Below are positions 7,701 through 17,592 of a stretch of 64,000 bases of DNA, in pieces (positions within the stretch are counted from its first letter, which is position 1; every line of letters begins with the position of its first letter). Made by a program: the position numbers and the translations under genes. The DNA is from an uncultured Bacilli bacterium (GTDB lineage Bacteria; Bacillota_I; Bacilli_A; RF39; UBA660): NCBI GenBank assembly GCA_934163035.1, contig CAKPJX010000002.1, positions 62,001-126,000 of the forward strand, given 5' to 3'. The notes below the pieces were generated by a model. The model was given only the letters and a program-made list of their open reading frames with translations, was not told where the DNA came from and did no database searches.

Positions 7701-9300
7701 AAATTGTTTCTAATTGTTCTTCTTTATTATTATCATTATTCTTCTTAGCTAGTACAAATAATACTACTGATATTAAAACTAAAACAATAAATATTATATA
7801 TGGTAATATTCCGATACTACTCTTTTTCTCAACAGTTATTTTATACGTCTTAGTTGTTCCATCTTCTGCTGTTACTATTATAGATATAACACTTCCATCT
7901 TTTAGATTACTGTTACCATCTATTTCATAACTTGCTTTACTATCACTACACTTAGCTTTTATATTAAGTTTATCTTCTTTTATCTTTACTTTATAATTAT
8001 ATGTATTAATATTAAATTCTAACTTATATCCATCAATAGTTAATTCCCTTAACTTATTATTTGAAGATAACTTAACATTTTTTTCTTGTCTAATTACAGT
8101 TAATCTATAACTCTTAACATCACCATTTTCTGCTGTTACTAATATCTCAAATAAATTCTCTCCTACTTTTAATTTCTTATCCCCTTTTATTTCTGTCTTT
8201 GCCCTAGAATTATTTAAGATTGCATCTATTGTTATATTCTCATTCTCATATGGTACTTTTATTTCATATGCAGTTTTATCATTTGAAACGCTTACTACAC
8301 CAGTTGATAATTTAATTTCTTTTAAGGTATTATCCTTACTTCTATCATCTTTTCTTGTCACCTTAATAACATAAGTTCTTACATTTCCATTTTCAGCTTG
8401 AACACTTATTTTTATAGTATTTAAACCATAAGCCAGACTAACATTCATCGATTTACTTCCAGCAGTGTATTTTGATTTAGCATCTGTTAAGTTAGAAGTA
8501 ACTTTAATACTACTAACATTTGAATCTACATCTAAACTATACTCATTTTTACCTGGAGTAAAATTAATCTTACCAGGACTTAACGTTAAACTAGACAAAG
8601 TATTAACTGAACTTCTATTATCCGGTCTATTAACCTTTATTGTATAAACACTCCTATTACCTGCTTCTGCTACTACAGCTATATAAAATGTATTCATTCC
8701 ATAATTAAGGTTTTTAACCCCTAAACCATCTACTCTACCAACTGCTGTTCCAGATATAGTAATACTTTGAGAATTAGTAGTAACCGAATATACTGTTGTT
8801 GAAGGATTAAAACTAGGACTCAATGTTCCACCACTTACTGATAAAGAACTTAAATTAGAATCAGTTGATTTAGCCGCTATAGATCTAGAAACATCACTCT
8901 GAGATCTTTCTACATAATTTTCATCACCTAAACTAATACCAGTGATATTAACACTGCCACCACTAAACCCATTTCCAGCCTTTACTGTAAAACTTCCTAT
9001 TGCTACATTACCAGTAAAAAGATTTTCTCCATAAAGTATAAACATACCGCCATTCTGTTTATCACCTTGCCATCCAGAAGCAATATTATAATTACTTATT
9101 TCTAAATTACTACCAACAACCTGACCAGTAAACGAAACAAGAGCACCACTAGATACAGGAACACTAATGCTACAAGTAGTTGATTCACCAGGAGCCAGCT
9201 TTGAAGCACCACAATTTAAGTTTACACTAGCACTTAAAGCATCAGCACTAAAAGGCATTAAAAACACTAAACCTAAAATAAACAATATCTTTTTTTTCAT
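7699..9300 (-). CDS. Membrane-anchored surface protein: cohesin-like domain plus four cadherin-like beta-sandwich domains
   Basis: The 533-residue exported protein starts with a signal peptide (KKKILFILGLVFLMPFSADA). Residues about 25-145 resemble the cohesin/carbohydrate-binding beta-sandwich fold (PGESTTCSISV at the start, then YGENL and IGSFTVKAGNG). Four repeats of the cadherin-like beta-sandwich type (about 80 residues each, opening N-L-S-S-L / NTLSSLTL / NTLKEIKL / NKLRELTI and ending VIKVTRKDD-like) follow. A transmembrane helix (LPYIIFIVLVLISVVLFVLA) and a short charged cytosolic tail end it. I chose ATG 9300, preceded by GAGAGAGGTAATT, over an upstream TTG. It lies 11 bases after the stop of the dockerin-bearing protease gene, so it probably provides its docking partner. 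The cohesin assignment is from pattern only. Confidence 0.75.
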   Translation of the reverse strand: MKKKILFILGLVFLMPFSADALSASVNLNCGASKLAPGESTTCSISVPVSSGALVSFTGQVVGSNLEISNYNIASGWQGDKQNGGMFILYGENLFTGNVAIGSFTVKAGNGFSGGSVNITGISLGDENYVERSQSDVSRSIAAKSTDSNLSSLSVSGGTLSPSFNPSTTVYSVTTNSQSITISGTAVGRVDGLGVKNLNYGMNTFYIAVVAEAGNRSVYTIKVNRPDNRSSVNTLSSLTLSPGKINFTPGKNEYSLDVDSNVSSIKVTSNLTDAKSKYTAGSKSMNVSLAYGLNTIKISVQAENGNVRTYVIKVTRKDDRSKDNTLKEIKLSTGVVSVSNDKTAYEIKVPYENENITIDAILNNSRAKTEIKGDKKLKVGENLFEILVTAENGDVKSYRLTVIRQEKNVKLSSNNKLRELTIDGYKLEFNINTYNYKVKIKEDKLNIKAKCSDSKASYEIDGNSNLKDGSVISIIVTAEDGTTKTYKITVEKKSSIGILPYIIFIVLVLISVVLFVLAKKNNDNNKEEQLETI

Positions 9301-9311
9301 AATTACCTCTC

Positions 9312-12300
9312 TCAATCTAATGAATCAATTCTCTTTTTAACAAAACTATACATCTTAGATACATCAACAGCAGATATTTTTCCATCACCAGTAACATCAC
9401 TAGCTAACAAATAATAGTCTTCACTAATGTTTATCCTCTTCCTAATGTGACTATATACCTTAGATACATCAGCAGCAGTTACTTTTCCATCTCCATTAAC
9501 ATCGCCCATAATAATATTCTTTATCTCTAATACAACATCACTATTCTTCATTATTTTAGTAATACTACCTGTAAACACTAAATCATCTTCTCCAAGCAAT
9601 TTATTTTCTAAATCATATACTGCTATACTATAATCTTTTCCAATATCAAATTTAGTTAAATATTCTTTTAATTTAGTATTAGGCTTAATATTTCTTAGAT
9701 AATTATTACTATCAAGTACATAATCTTTTATTTCATAGTCAATATCAAGTTTCCAAATAGCATACAATATAATATTTTCATCATTGGAAGTAATATTATT
9801 AATTATTTGTTGATCTTTATATGATTTACCAGTTCCATCTGCCTTTGTGTTCCACTCCTTAAAGTAATAACCCTCCATAACAAATGCATTTTTATTCAAT
9901 GCAGCTTCTGTATCATAAATAAACTCTTGACTATCCATTGTACCAGAAGCCCCATTTGGCATAAATGCAATAGTATAGTGAATAGGTACATACTGTGCAT
10001 ACAAGGTAATTACATCACCATCAGTAGCAGATAAATTAATAAGCTCTTTACTTACAGAATAGCTACTACCAGTTCCATCTGCCTTTGTATTCCAAGAATT
10101 CAAAATATATCCCTTTTTAACAAATTTATCCATTGATACTTTTTTTGATTCATCATATTTAAGAGTAATATCAGAAAGTTCACCAGAAGTTCCATTATTA
10201 TCAAATTTTACAGTATAACTAATAGGTGACCATATAGCATACAAAACTATTGTTCCATCACTATCAGCTAAGTTATATATTTCAGCCTTATCTTTATAAC
10301 TATCACCGGTTCCATCTGCTTTTAAGTTCCATTCAACAAATGAGTATCCCACTTTAGTATAAGTATTTTCATTTAAGTTAACAATATCATCATAATTTAA
10401 AATCTGGTTAGGCATTTCACCTTCGCCACCATTACTATTAAATTGAACAGTGTATTGAATTGGCACCCATTGTGCATATAAATAAATTATACTGCCATCT
10501 TTATCTGTTAAGTTAAAAATATCATCACCATCATTATATACAGAACCAGATCCATCAAGCATCGTATTCCAACCTATAAATTTATATCCTTCTTTTGTAT
10601 AAGCATTAGCTACTAAACTAGATTTAACATCGTATTTAAATATTTGATTAGGCATCTCACCAACAACATCATTACCAACAAATTTTATCTCATAGCTTAT
10701 AGGAACCCATTGAGCATATAAAGTTATTGTTTCATTCTTATCTGTTAAATTTGTAACTATCCCTTTATTAGAATAGTTCTCTCCAGTACCATCAGCCTTT
10801 GTATTCCAACTTGTAAACTTATATCCTAATTTAGTATAGGTATTAGTATATAGCTGTTTAGCAATATCAAACTCAAAAATTTGATTAAACATCTCGCCTT
10901 CGCCACCATTAGGATTAAAAGTCACTTCATACCCAGCTATCATCCATTGAGCATATAGAGTAATATCTCCATCAGCATCTAAAATATTCAAAACTTCAGC
11001 TTCATCATCATATGAAGTTCCACTTCCATCAATCATTGTGTTCCAACCTATAAATGTATAGCCATTATTTGTAAATTTATTTTTTTCTAAATGATCAACT
11101 TTATCATAAGTAAGATGCTGATTTAACATTTGTCCATCTCCACCATTAGCATCAAATCTAACTTCATATTCAATAGCTTCCCATTGAGCATATAGGACAA
11201 GTGTTGCATTCTTATCAAGTAAATTAGATACTTCGCTATTATCATTATAATAGTAGCCCGTTCCATCGGCCTTTGTATTCCAATTAACAAAATTATAACC
11301 ATATTTAGTAAACTTATTAAAAGACAAATTATACAGATGACCATATTCAAAAACATCATCAGACATTTCGCCTTCGCCACCATTACTATTAAATTGAACA
11401 GTGTATTGAATTGGCACCCATTGTGCATACAAAGTAATACTAGACTCTCCATAATAATTTATATCCTCTAAATTAGCATTATCAGAATAGATATCACCAT
11501 TACCATCGGCATTAGTACACCAAGAGGAAAAAGTATATCCTACCCTTTCAAACGAGTTACTATATAATTTTGAAAGATTTTCATAAGTAAACGATTGATC
11601 TGGCATTTGGCCATAACCACCATTACCTTCATATCTAACAACATAATTAATAACTTTCCACTGTGCATATAAAACAATAACAGAACCATCAACATCAGTT
11701 AATTCTCTAACATATTGTTTATCATCGAAAGCATCGCCAGTACCATCACTTTTTGTATTCCAACCAACAAATCTATATCCCCTTTTCTCATAAAGATTGC
11801 TGCTCAAATAAGCATCATCATTATACGCTAAAACCACATCATCCATAGTACCTAGTCCACCATTACTATTATATCTAATAGTATAAGTAATAATTGTCCA
11901 TTGAGCATATAGAGTAACAGTTTCATTAGTAGTCAAATTTTTAACAGTAGCTTTGTCATTGTAACTAGTACCAGTACCATCACTTTCTGTATTCCAACCT
12001 GTAAACTTATATCCCTTCCTAACAAAAGTGTTATCTGGTAATAAAAATTCTTGATCATAATATACTTTAAAGTCGCCAATTGAACCACTTCCAGCATTAT
12101 TATCATAAATAACAGTATATTCAATAGCTTCCCATTGAGCATACAAAACAATAGTCTCACCAGCTAAAGCAATATTTTCAATTTCAGCATTACCTGCATA
12201 AGAATCACCACTTCCATCTTGAGCAGTATTCCAACCAACAAATTTGTAACCACCCTTACTGAAAATATTAGACTTCGTTTTAATAATCATATCAACAGGA

Positions 12301-15300
12301 ACAGTTTCAGAAATAACATCACCTGTGCCATTATTTGAGTCATAATTGATAGTATAATTTTCACTACCTAAAACAGTCAAATCAACATCTCTTTCATAAC
12401 CATCATAATTGCTAACAACATGAATAGTTGTTTTTCCAACATCAAGAGCTGTAATATTACCATCTTTATCTATACTGGCAATCGAATTATCTGCCATTTC
12501 AAAACTAATATTTTTAGCAAATAAACTATTAGGAGTAATAGCAGTAAATAAATTATAATTATCACCCTTATTCAAAGTAATATCGGAAACATTTGTATAC
12601 TCAAAATTGACAAAATTAAGAATTGGTATACGGCTAATTCCATTTATATTATCTGACTTCCAATATTTGCTAAATGAAGCCCAAACTAAATATAAATTAA
12701 CATCATTTAAATTAGTAATATTAGTCTTATTAACAGTAGAATCAACAATTCCATCCTCTAGAGTTTTGTTAGTAGTATCATATATTGAAAAAGTTCCAGT
12801 ACCACTAGTATAATATCCATTTTCCAAAGTAACATTATCAACAACATCAGAATAAACACGCCCTATAATTGAATTATAATCTGAATAATCTGAGCTAGCA
12901 TTATCAGATGCAATTACAAAATTATTAAGTGTAAGTCCAGCACCAACATTATCAATAAGTAAACCTTGTCTATATGATTTTTCAGAAATATTAAATTTAC
13001 CTAAAACCTCAATATTACTAATTGAAAGAGCAGTACCACTAGAACCATCAATAGAATTAATAAGCCAAGGATAATTAGAATGATTTATAGTAGAAGAAAA
13101 TATACCATTAATCAACAATTTATTTTTATATCTTAGTGATATATCACCAATAAAGCTTCCATTCTTTATATTAATATTATCACCCATTATAGCGATATTT
13201 TCAATTAATACACCATAATCAGATGTAGAAAGATTATAGTCAATATAATCAATAACCTCCTTAGAAAAAGCTCCCTTATCACTAGTTGTAAAATCTTTAA
13301 GAGTAAAATTTCTTATAATCGTAGGAGCATTTTTATTTGCACTCACTGTACTAAATAAACTATCATCAAGTCCAGAAATAATATAACCAGAACCATCAAA
13401 GTTTCCATAAAATTCAACTGGACTCCAAGAATAACCATCCACTGAACTTATATCATTACCTAATTTAAAATAGGCATCTGGTTGATCACCTAAAGTTTCT
13501 AGTTCAACAACACTTGTAATAATATAAGGAGAATTTTCAACACCATCTCCAACAATTTCTTTTATTGGATATAAAGTAATTTTAGATTCAACATCAAGTT
13601 CTCCATATAATGTATGCAATGTATAAACACCTACAGGTACACTATTATCAATTGTAAAAAATGCATTAACAAAATTAGCTGAAACAACATTATTAGTAAC
13701 TGACAACTTACTAGAAATATCAACACCATCAGAATCATATAACTTATAGTTTAAAATTTCTCCACTATTTATATTTTTAGTATTTGTTGAAACACTAAAT
13801 TCATAATTATCAGAATTCTTTGTAGATAATGTACTTCTAAAGTAAGAATCCTTAGTATTAATTTCTTGTTTTGAATCAACTGTTTTAGTAAATACTTGTG
13901 CACCATCAACAAGAAGACCACCATTAGAACCAAGAATCTTAATCGAAAAACTCTCATCCGCTAAAACAATATCATCATTAGAAAAATCAACAGTATATAA
14001 TCCAGGATTATCACCATCTAAAGTCTTAACTTTATTATTATTAACATAAACAGTATAAGATGCATCAGATGAAGTTGTAATAAATTTTACTTTCATAAGT
14101 TTTTCAGAAGATACAGATGCTCTCTTATAATCTATATGTAAATTAGATGTTATATAATAATAAGGCTTTTTAAGAAAGTTCGTTGAATAATAACCATTCC
14201 AATTCTTATCACTAGCACTACTAAGCTCAGTAACTAATCCAATATCACTATCTAATGAATCATAAGCTAAATACACATATGGATACCTATTTGCTCCCCA
14301 AGAATTCTTCAAGATCCAAGCACCTTTACCAGTTACGGTATCATCAGAGGAACATGAAGATGTATATTTAGAGTGAGAGTTAGAGTCATGACAATATTTA
14401 TATTCATAATCATCATCCCAACCAACTATTTGCATTGCATGACTACTATTTTGTACACAATAATTATCAACCCTTATTACAGCCGAATCATCTGTTAGAA
14501 TAGAGCAACTAGATTGTGGACTCTCAGTCCCAACATATGCTCCACCATTCTTAATTACATTATTCTTAATTAAACTTAAATAACTATCTCTTTTTTTAAT
14601 ATCATCACTATTTGTCAAATCCAAATCAACAATATTAAGAACTGGTACTTTAATAGCACTATTAACTTCATATAATGAGTTTTTATCATTTAAAACCTTT
14701 GAGTATTCTAATTGTTCTAAAGAAGAACTATATCCCATTAAACTATCATCAACCATAGTAAGACCAGAGGCCATAGCATAAGAACTAATAGTAAAGTTTC
14801 CTCCAGAGCCAAGGGCTCTAAAACCCATTTTATTATCATAATTTTTAATTCCATTATTTGAAGTAGCATAGTCTATTTGTCTCTCAGAAAAAAGTTGAGA
14901 TGAAGAATCATATGACTTATTACTAGAAATTAACAACTTACTCTCAATCTGCCCATAAGAGGCAAATGACCAGCAAATCCCAAGATTACCTTGATCCTTA
15001 ACTTCTGAAATGAAGTTTTTACCATCAACATTACCCAAATTATATTTGGAAGGTAAACCATCAGTAATATCACCAGTAGAAGTATAATCAAATATATAAG
15101 TTTCCGGTATTAAAGATGAAGCATTTTTCTCATCATCACTTAAAGTTAAATAATCTACAAATTCAGGATTTAAATAAGCAACACCATCTTTTTTATTTTT
15201 CTCAGTCAAAACAACATCACCAGTTTTTTCATACGCCTCAATAATAAAATTCTTAGCTTCAACTGGTAAATAACTATAACTACTGCTTTCTAAAACTTTA

Positions 15301-15419
15301 TTAATATCAATGTCTTTATCTTTAGATAATTTAAAATAAATAAAACCACCAAAAATTATTGCTATTAAAACAACAAAAGTTAATAAAAATTTCTTTTTTA
15401 ATCTAAAAACCCTTTTCAT
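9312..15419 (-). CDS. Giant membrane-anchored papain-like (C1A) protease with InlB B-repeats and dockerin
   Basis: The protein has 2035 codons. An N-terminal signal anchor (about residues 11-31) has no later sorting signal. A papain-family peptidase spans about residues 120-400 with a complete active site: oxyanion Gln143 and Cys149 in DQGNLGICWSFA, His327 in SSHAMQIVGW, Asn372 in WILKNSWGANR. A long beta-rich region of unclear type follows, then a Big_2-like domain (about 940-1015). Eleven Listeria-Bacteroides repeats of about 79 residues follow (about 1020-1890), each ending in a variant of LYAQW. The last 65 residues form a type I dockerin with two EF-hand-like loops (DVNGDGKVTAADVSK, DVTGDGKISAVDVSK). 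Such repeats act as stalks or adhesive modules. The protease probably works outside the cell; substrate unknown. It is the first gene of a two-gene operon with a cohesin-like protein. Confidence 0.9.
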   Translation of the reverse strand: MKRVFRLKKKFLLTFVVLIAIIFGGFIYFKLSKDKDIDINKVLESSSYSYLPVEAKNFIIEAYEKTGDVVLTEKNKKDGVAYLNPEFVDYLTLSDDEKNASSLIPETYIFDYTSTGDITDGLPSKYNLGNVDGKNFISEVKDQGNLGICWSFASYGQIESKLLISSNKSYDSSSQLFSERQIDYATSNNGIKNYDNKMGFRALGSGGNFTISSYAMASGLTMVDDSLMGYSSSLEQLEYSKVLNDKNSLYEVNSAIKVPVLNIVDLDLTNSDDIKKRDSYLSLIKNNVIKNGGAYVGTESPQSSCSILTDDSAVIRVDNYCVQNSSHAMQIVGWDDDYEYKYCHDSNSHSKYTSSCSSDDTVTGKGAWILKNSWGANRYPYVYLAYDSLDSDIGLVTELSSASDKNWNGYYSTNFLKKPYYYITSNLHIDYKRASVSSEKLMKVKFITTSSDASYTVYVNNNKVKTLDGDNPGLYTVDFSNDDIVLADESFSIKILGSNGGLLVDGAQVFTKTVDSKQEINTKDSYFRSTLSTKNSDNYEFSVSTNTKNINSGEILNYKLYDSDGVDISSKLSVTNNVVSANFVNAFFTIDNSVPVGVYTLHTLYGELDVESKITLYPIKEIVGDGVENSPYIITSVVELETLGDQPDAYFKLGNDISSVDGYSWSPVEFYGNFDGSGYIISGLDDSLFSTVSANKNAPTIIRNFTLKDFTTSDKGAFSKEVIDYIDYNLSTSDYGVLIENIAIMGDNINIKNGSFIGDISLRYKNKLLINGIFSSTINHSNYPWLINSIDGSSGTALSISNIEVLGKFNISEKSYRQGLLIDNVGAGLTLNNFVIASDNASSDYSDYNSIIGRVYSDVVDNVTLENGYYTSGTGTFSIYDTTNKTLEDGIVDSTVNKTNITNLNDVNLYLVWASFSKYWKSDNINGISRIPILNFVNFEYTNVSDITLNKGDNYNLFTAITPNSLFAKNISFEMADNSIASIDKDGNITALDVGKTTIHVVSNYDGYERDVDLTVLGSENYTINYDSNNGTGDVISETVPVDMIIKTKSNIFSKGGYKFVGWNTAQDGSGDSYAGNAEIENIALAGETIVLYAQWEAIEYTVIYDNNAGSGSIGDFKVYYDQEFLLPDNTFVRKGYKFTGWNTESDGTGTSYNDKATVKNLTTNETVTLYAQWTIITYTIRYNSNGGLGTMDDVVLAYNDDAYLSSNLYEKRGYRFVGWNTKSDGTGDAFDDKQYVRELTDVDGSVIVLYAQWKVINYVVRYEGNGGYGQMPDQSFTYENLSKLYSNSFERVGYTFSSWCTNADGNGDIYSDNANLEDINYYGESSITLYAQWVPIQYTVQFNSNGGEGEMSDDVFEYGHLYNLSFNKFTKYGYNFVNWNTKADGTGYYYNDNSEVSNLLDKNATLVLYAQWEAIEYEVRFDANGGDGQMLNQHLTYDKVDHLEKNKFTNNGYTFIGWNTMIDGSGTSYDDEAEVLNILDADGDITLYAQWMIAGYEVTFNPNGGEGEMFNQIFEFDIAKQLYTNTYTKLGYKFTSWNTKADGTGENYSNKGIVTNLTDKNETITLYAQWVPISYEIKFVGNDVVGEMPNQIFKYDVKSSLVANAYTKEGYKFIGWNTMLDGSGSVYNDGDDIFNLTDKDGSIIYLYAQWVPIQYTVQFNSNGGEGEMPNQILNYDDIVNLNENTYTKVGYSFVEWNLKADGTGDSYKDKAEIYNLADSDGTIVLYAIWSPISYTVKFDNNGTSGELSDITLKYDESKKVSMDKFVKKGYILNSWNTKADGTGSSYSVSKELINLSATDGDVITLYAQYVPIHYTIAFMPNGASGTMDSQEFIYDTEAALNKNAFVMEGYYFKEWNTKADGTGKSYKDQQIINNITSNDENIILYAIWKLDIDYEIKDYVLDSNNYLRNIKPNTKLKEYLTKFDIGKDYSIAVYDLENKLLGEDDLVFTGSITKIMKNSDVVLEIKNIIMGDVNGDGKVTAADVSKVYSHIRKRINISEDYYLLASDVTGDGKISAVDVSKMYSFVKKRIDSLD
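9738..12360 (-). repeat. Eleven tandem Listeria-Bacteroides (InlB B-type) repeats within the protease gene
   Basis: Each unit is about 235 bases and encodes a copy of the pattern Y-x-(V/I)-x-(F/Y)-x-x-N-x-G ... GY-x-F-x-x-WNT-x-x-DGTG-x-x-Y ... LYAQW. Copies differ, but short stretches recur almost exactly, for example the part encoding VPIQYTVQFNSNGGEGEM occurs twice (near 10440 and 11400). This suggests duplication or recombination within the array and warns of possible assembly collapse. Confidence 0.9.
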
Positions 15420-15458
15420 AAAGACACACTCCTAACTATACTATCCTATACTAGCCTA

Positions 15459-15487
15459 ATAGTACCACATAATTAAAAAAAATACAA
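15459..15487 (-). promoter_or_regulatory. Sigma-A promoter for the protease/cohesin-like operon
   Basis: Minus strand: -35 TTGTAT, 17-base spacer, -10 TACTAT, 40 bases upstream of the protease start. It lies in the 169-base divergent region shared with spoIVA. No sigma-E-like promoter for spoIVA could be assigned with confidence. Confidence 0.55.
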
Positions 15488-15588
15488 TAAACGACAAATT
15501 ATTTATTTGAATAATCTAGATAAAAAACAAAAATGTTCTAATTACTATTAAATACACATAAATATTACTGTATAAGGAGAATGTGTAT

Positions 15589-17064
15589 ATGGATAAACAA
15601 GAAATTATTAAGAATATTGCGAAAAGAAGCGGTGGAGACATTTATCTAGGAGTAGTAGGTGCAGTAAGAACAGGAAAATCAACTTTTATAAAGAAAATGG
15701 TTGAAACTTTAATCGTCCCTAATATTGAAGATGAATATGAAAGAAAAAGAGCTCTAGATGAAATTCCTCAAAGTGCCGCTGGAAAAACCATTATGACAAC
15801 AGAACCAAAGTTTGTACCAAACAATGCTGCTAACATTAAGATTGATGATTTTTCATGTAACATAAGATTAATAGATTGTGTTGGATATATGATTGATAAA
15901 GCCCAAGGTGCCAGTGATGAGAATGGTCCAAGAATGGTAAAAACACCATGGTACAATGAAGAAATACCATTTACCGAAGCTGCTGAAATAGGAACTGAAA
16001 AAGTTATAAAAGATCATTCAACAATTGGTATAGTTGTCACAACCGATGGCTCAATTGGAGAATTTGAAAGAAAAGACTATCTAGAAGCCGAAAGTAGGGT
16101 AATAGAAGAATTAAAAGATATTGGTAAACCTTTTATAATTGTTCTAAACTCAACACACCCTAGCCTACCAGAAACTGAAAGATTAGCAGAAAAGTTAAAA
16201 GAAGAATATAAAGTACCAGTTCTACCAATAAGTGTTGAAGCTATGAACGAAAAAGATATGTACAATATTTTAAAGGAAGCATTATATGAATTCCCAGTAC
16301 TAGAAGTAAGAATAAATATGCCAGAATGGATTGCTATATTAAATCCAGATCATAAAGTTAAGAAAAGTTATATTGATTCAATAAAAGAAAGTGTTATAGA
16401 AATAGATAAATTAAAAGATATAGATAATATAATAAATCATTTCTTATCAAATGAAATGATCGAAAAAAGTTATTTATCAGATGTTGATCCATCAACTGGA
16501 ATAGTAACAGTCAATCTAACTGCTCCTGCTGATTTATACAATAAAACATTAACTGATATTATTAAGATTGATGTAAAAAACAAAGCCGATCTATTAGCAC
16601 TATTCCAAGAATATAACACGGCAAAAAGAGAATATGATCAAATAAAATATGCCTTAAAAATGGTAAAACAAACGGGTTATGGAGTTGCAACACCATCAAT
16701 AGAGGATATGAAATTAGATAAACCTGAAATAATAAAACAAGGCCCAAGATATGGCGTTAAATTAAAAGCCGTAGCCCCATCAATTCACATGATTAGAGTT
16801 GATGTTGAATCAACATTTGAACCAATAATAGGCAGTGAAGTACAAAGTAAAGAATTAATAGATTATCTAATGAAAGATCATGATCAAAATCCAAATGAAA
16901 TCTGGAAAAGTGAAATATTTGGTAGAAGCCTAGATTCAATTGTTCAGGAAGGAATTCAATCTAAAATAAGCTTAATGCCAGATAATATAAGATTTAAACT
17001 ACAAACAACATTATCAAAAGTAGTTAATAAAGGATCAAGTAACATGATTGCAATAGTAATATAA
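15589..17064 (+). CDS. spoIVA: Stage IV sporulation protein A (spore coat basement ATPase)
   Basis: SpoIVA polymerises on the forespore surface with ATP hydrolysis and makes the platform for coat and cortex. The 491 residues match the family length (492 in Bacillus). The N-terminus RSGGDIYLGVVGAVRTGKST is nearly identical to it and holds the Walker A motif (residues 24-32); IRLIDCVGYM is the Walker B region. The C-terminus, ending KGSSNMIAIVI, matches the conserved tail that binds SpoVM. I chose ATG 15589 because AAGGAG lies nine bases before it, whereas the GTG at 15583 is only three bases from it. The gene is alone, with a strong terminator after it. Confidence 0.98.
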   Translation: MDKQEIIKNIAKRSGGDIYLGVVGAVRTGKSTFIKKMVETLIVPNIEDEYERKRALDEIPQSAAGKTIMTTEPKFVPNNAANIKIDDFSCNIRLIDCVGYMIDKAQGASDENGPRMVKTPWYNEEIPFTEAAEIGTEKVIKDHSTIGIVVTTDGSIGEFERKDYLEAESRVIEELKDIGKPFIIVLNSTHPSLPETERLAEKLKEEYKVPVLPISVEAMNEKDMYNILKEALYEFPVLEVRINMPEWIAILNPDHKVKKSYIDSIKESVIEIDKLKDIDNIINHFLSNEMIEKSYLSDVDPSTGIVTVNLTAPADLYNKTLTDIIKIDVKNKADLLALFQEYNTAKREYDQIKYALKMVKQTGYGVATPSIEDMKLDKPEIIKQGPRYGVKLKAVAPSIHMIRVDVESTFEPIIGSEVQSKELIDYLMKDHDQNPNEIWKSEIFGRSLDSIVQEGIQSKISLMPDNIRFKLQTTLSKVVNKGSSNMIAIVI

Positions 17065-17098
17065 AAAGGCATGACTAGCAAAAAGTCATGTCTTTTTT
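17063..17098 (+). terminator. Terminator of spoIVA (probably bidirectional)
   Basis: Left arm AAAAAGGCATGACT (17063-17076) pairs with AGTCATGTCTTTTT (17084-17097) with one G-U pair; it follows the stop codon and is flanked by A- and T-runs, so it may serve the convergent gene too. Confidence 0.88.
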
Positions 17099-17106
17099 AT
17101 TTAGAT

Positions 17107-17559
17107 TTAAACGATAGATCCTTGTTCTAAAATCTTTAAAACTTCACTACCATAAATAAAATTACCAAATTCCAAATAATTATATATATTATCTAAATCA
17201 ACAACAGAACAATAAAATTTATCATCATAAAATATAACCTTTTTATTATCACTAATTAAAAAATAGTCATCAGTTTCAAAATAAATATCACTATCTAAAA
17301 AGACAATAACCCTAAGATCCAAAATATTAGAATACTCTAAATCATCTATTTTAATTACATCAACAAATAATCCAACACTACTATTAACAAAAACCTTAAG
17401 TTTATAAAAGCCCTTAAGATTAAGTCTATTTTTTAACTTTTTTACTAGTATCTTAACATATCTAACAACCTGATCTTGATCCCCATAATCATCTATATTT
17501 AAATATTCTCTACTAATAAAAATTGAAAAGTCAGAAAAAGAAGTACTCTCTATTTTCAT
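17107..17559 (-). CDS. Hypothetical protein, 150 residues
   Basis: I do not recognise this protein. It has no signal peptide or membrane helix and is rich in Asp, Ile and aromatic residues. The pattern of alternating short strands and helices (VVRYVKILVKKLKNRLNLKG, then several beta-like stretches) suggests a small alpha/beta cytosolic domain. The ribosome site AGGTGGAT stands just before the ATG. It lies 33 bases after engB and reads the same way, so it is probably the last gene of the nrnA-engB group, converging on spoIVA. A faint similarity of the C-terminus to MecA-type adaptors was considered too weak to name it. Confidence 0.65.
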   Translation of the reverse strand: MKIESTSFSDFSIFISREYLNIDDYGDQDQVVRYVKILVKKLKNRLNLKGFYKLKVFVNSSVGLFVDVIKIDDLEYSNILDLRVIVFLDSDIYFETDDYFLISDNKKVIFYDDKFYCSVVDLDNIYNYLEFGNFIYGSEVLKILEQGSIV

Positions 17560-17592
17560 ATATCCACCTAGTAGTAGTATATGAAAAAAGGA

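Noticed and set aside
11123..12160. Minus-strand ORFs in other frames of the InlB repeat region (11123-11452, 11933-12160)
   Set aside because: They are out-of-frame readings of the repeat array with low-complexity Leu/Met-rich products.
9738..12360. A CRISPR array suggested by regular repetition
   Set aside because: The unit is about 235 bases, in frame, degenerate and coding; there are no short identical repeats with unique spacers and no cas genes.
15520..15588. A sigma-E promoter for spoIVA (CATAAATA near 15556)
   Set aside because: The -10 differs from the CATACAnT consensus at two positions and no matching -35 lies at the right distance.
17107..17559. Naming the 150-residue protein as a MecA-like adaptor
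   Set aside because: Only a short C-terminal pattern is similar and the acidic linker and N-terminal domain of MecA are absent.
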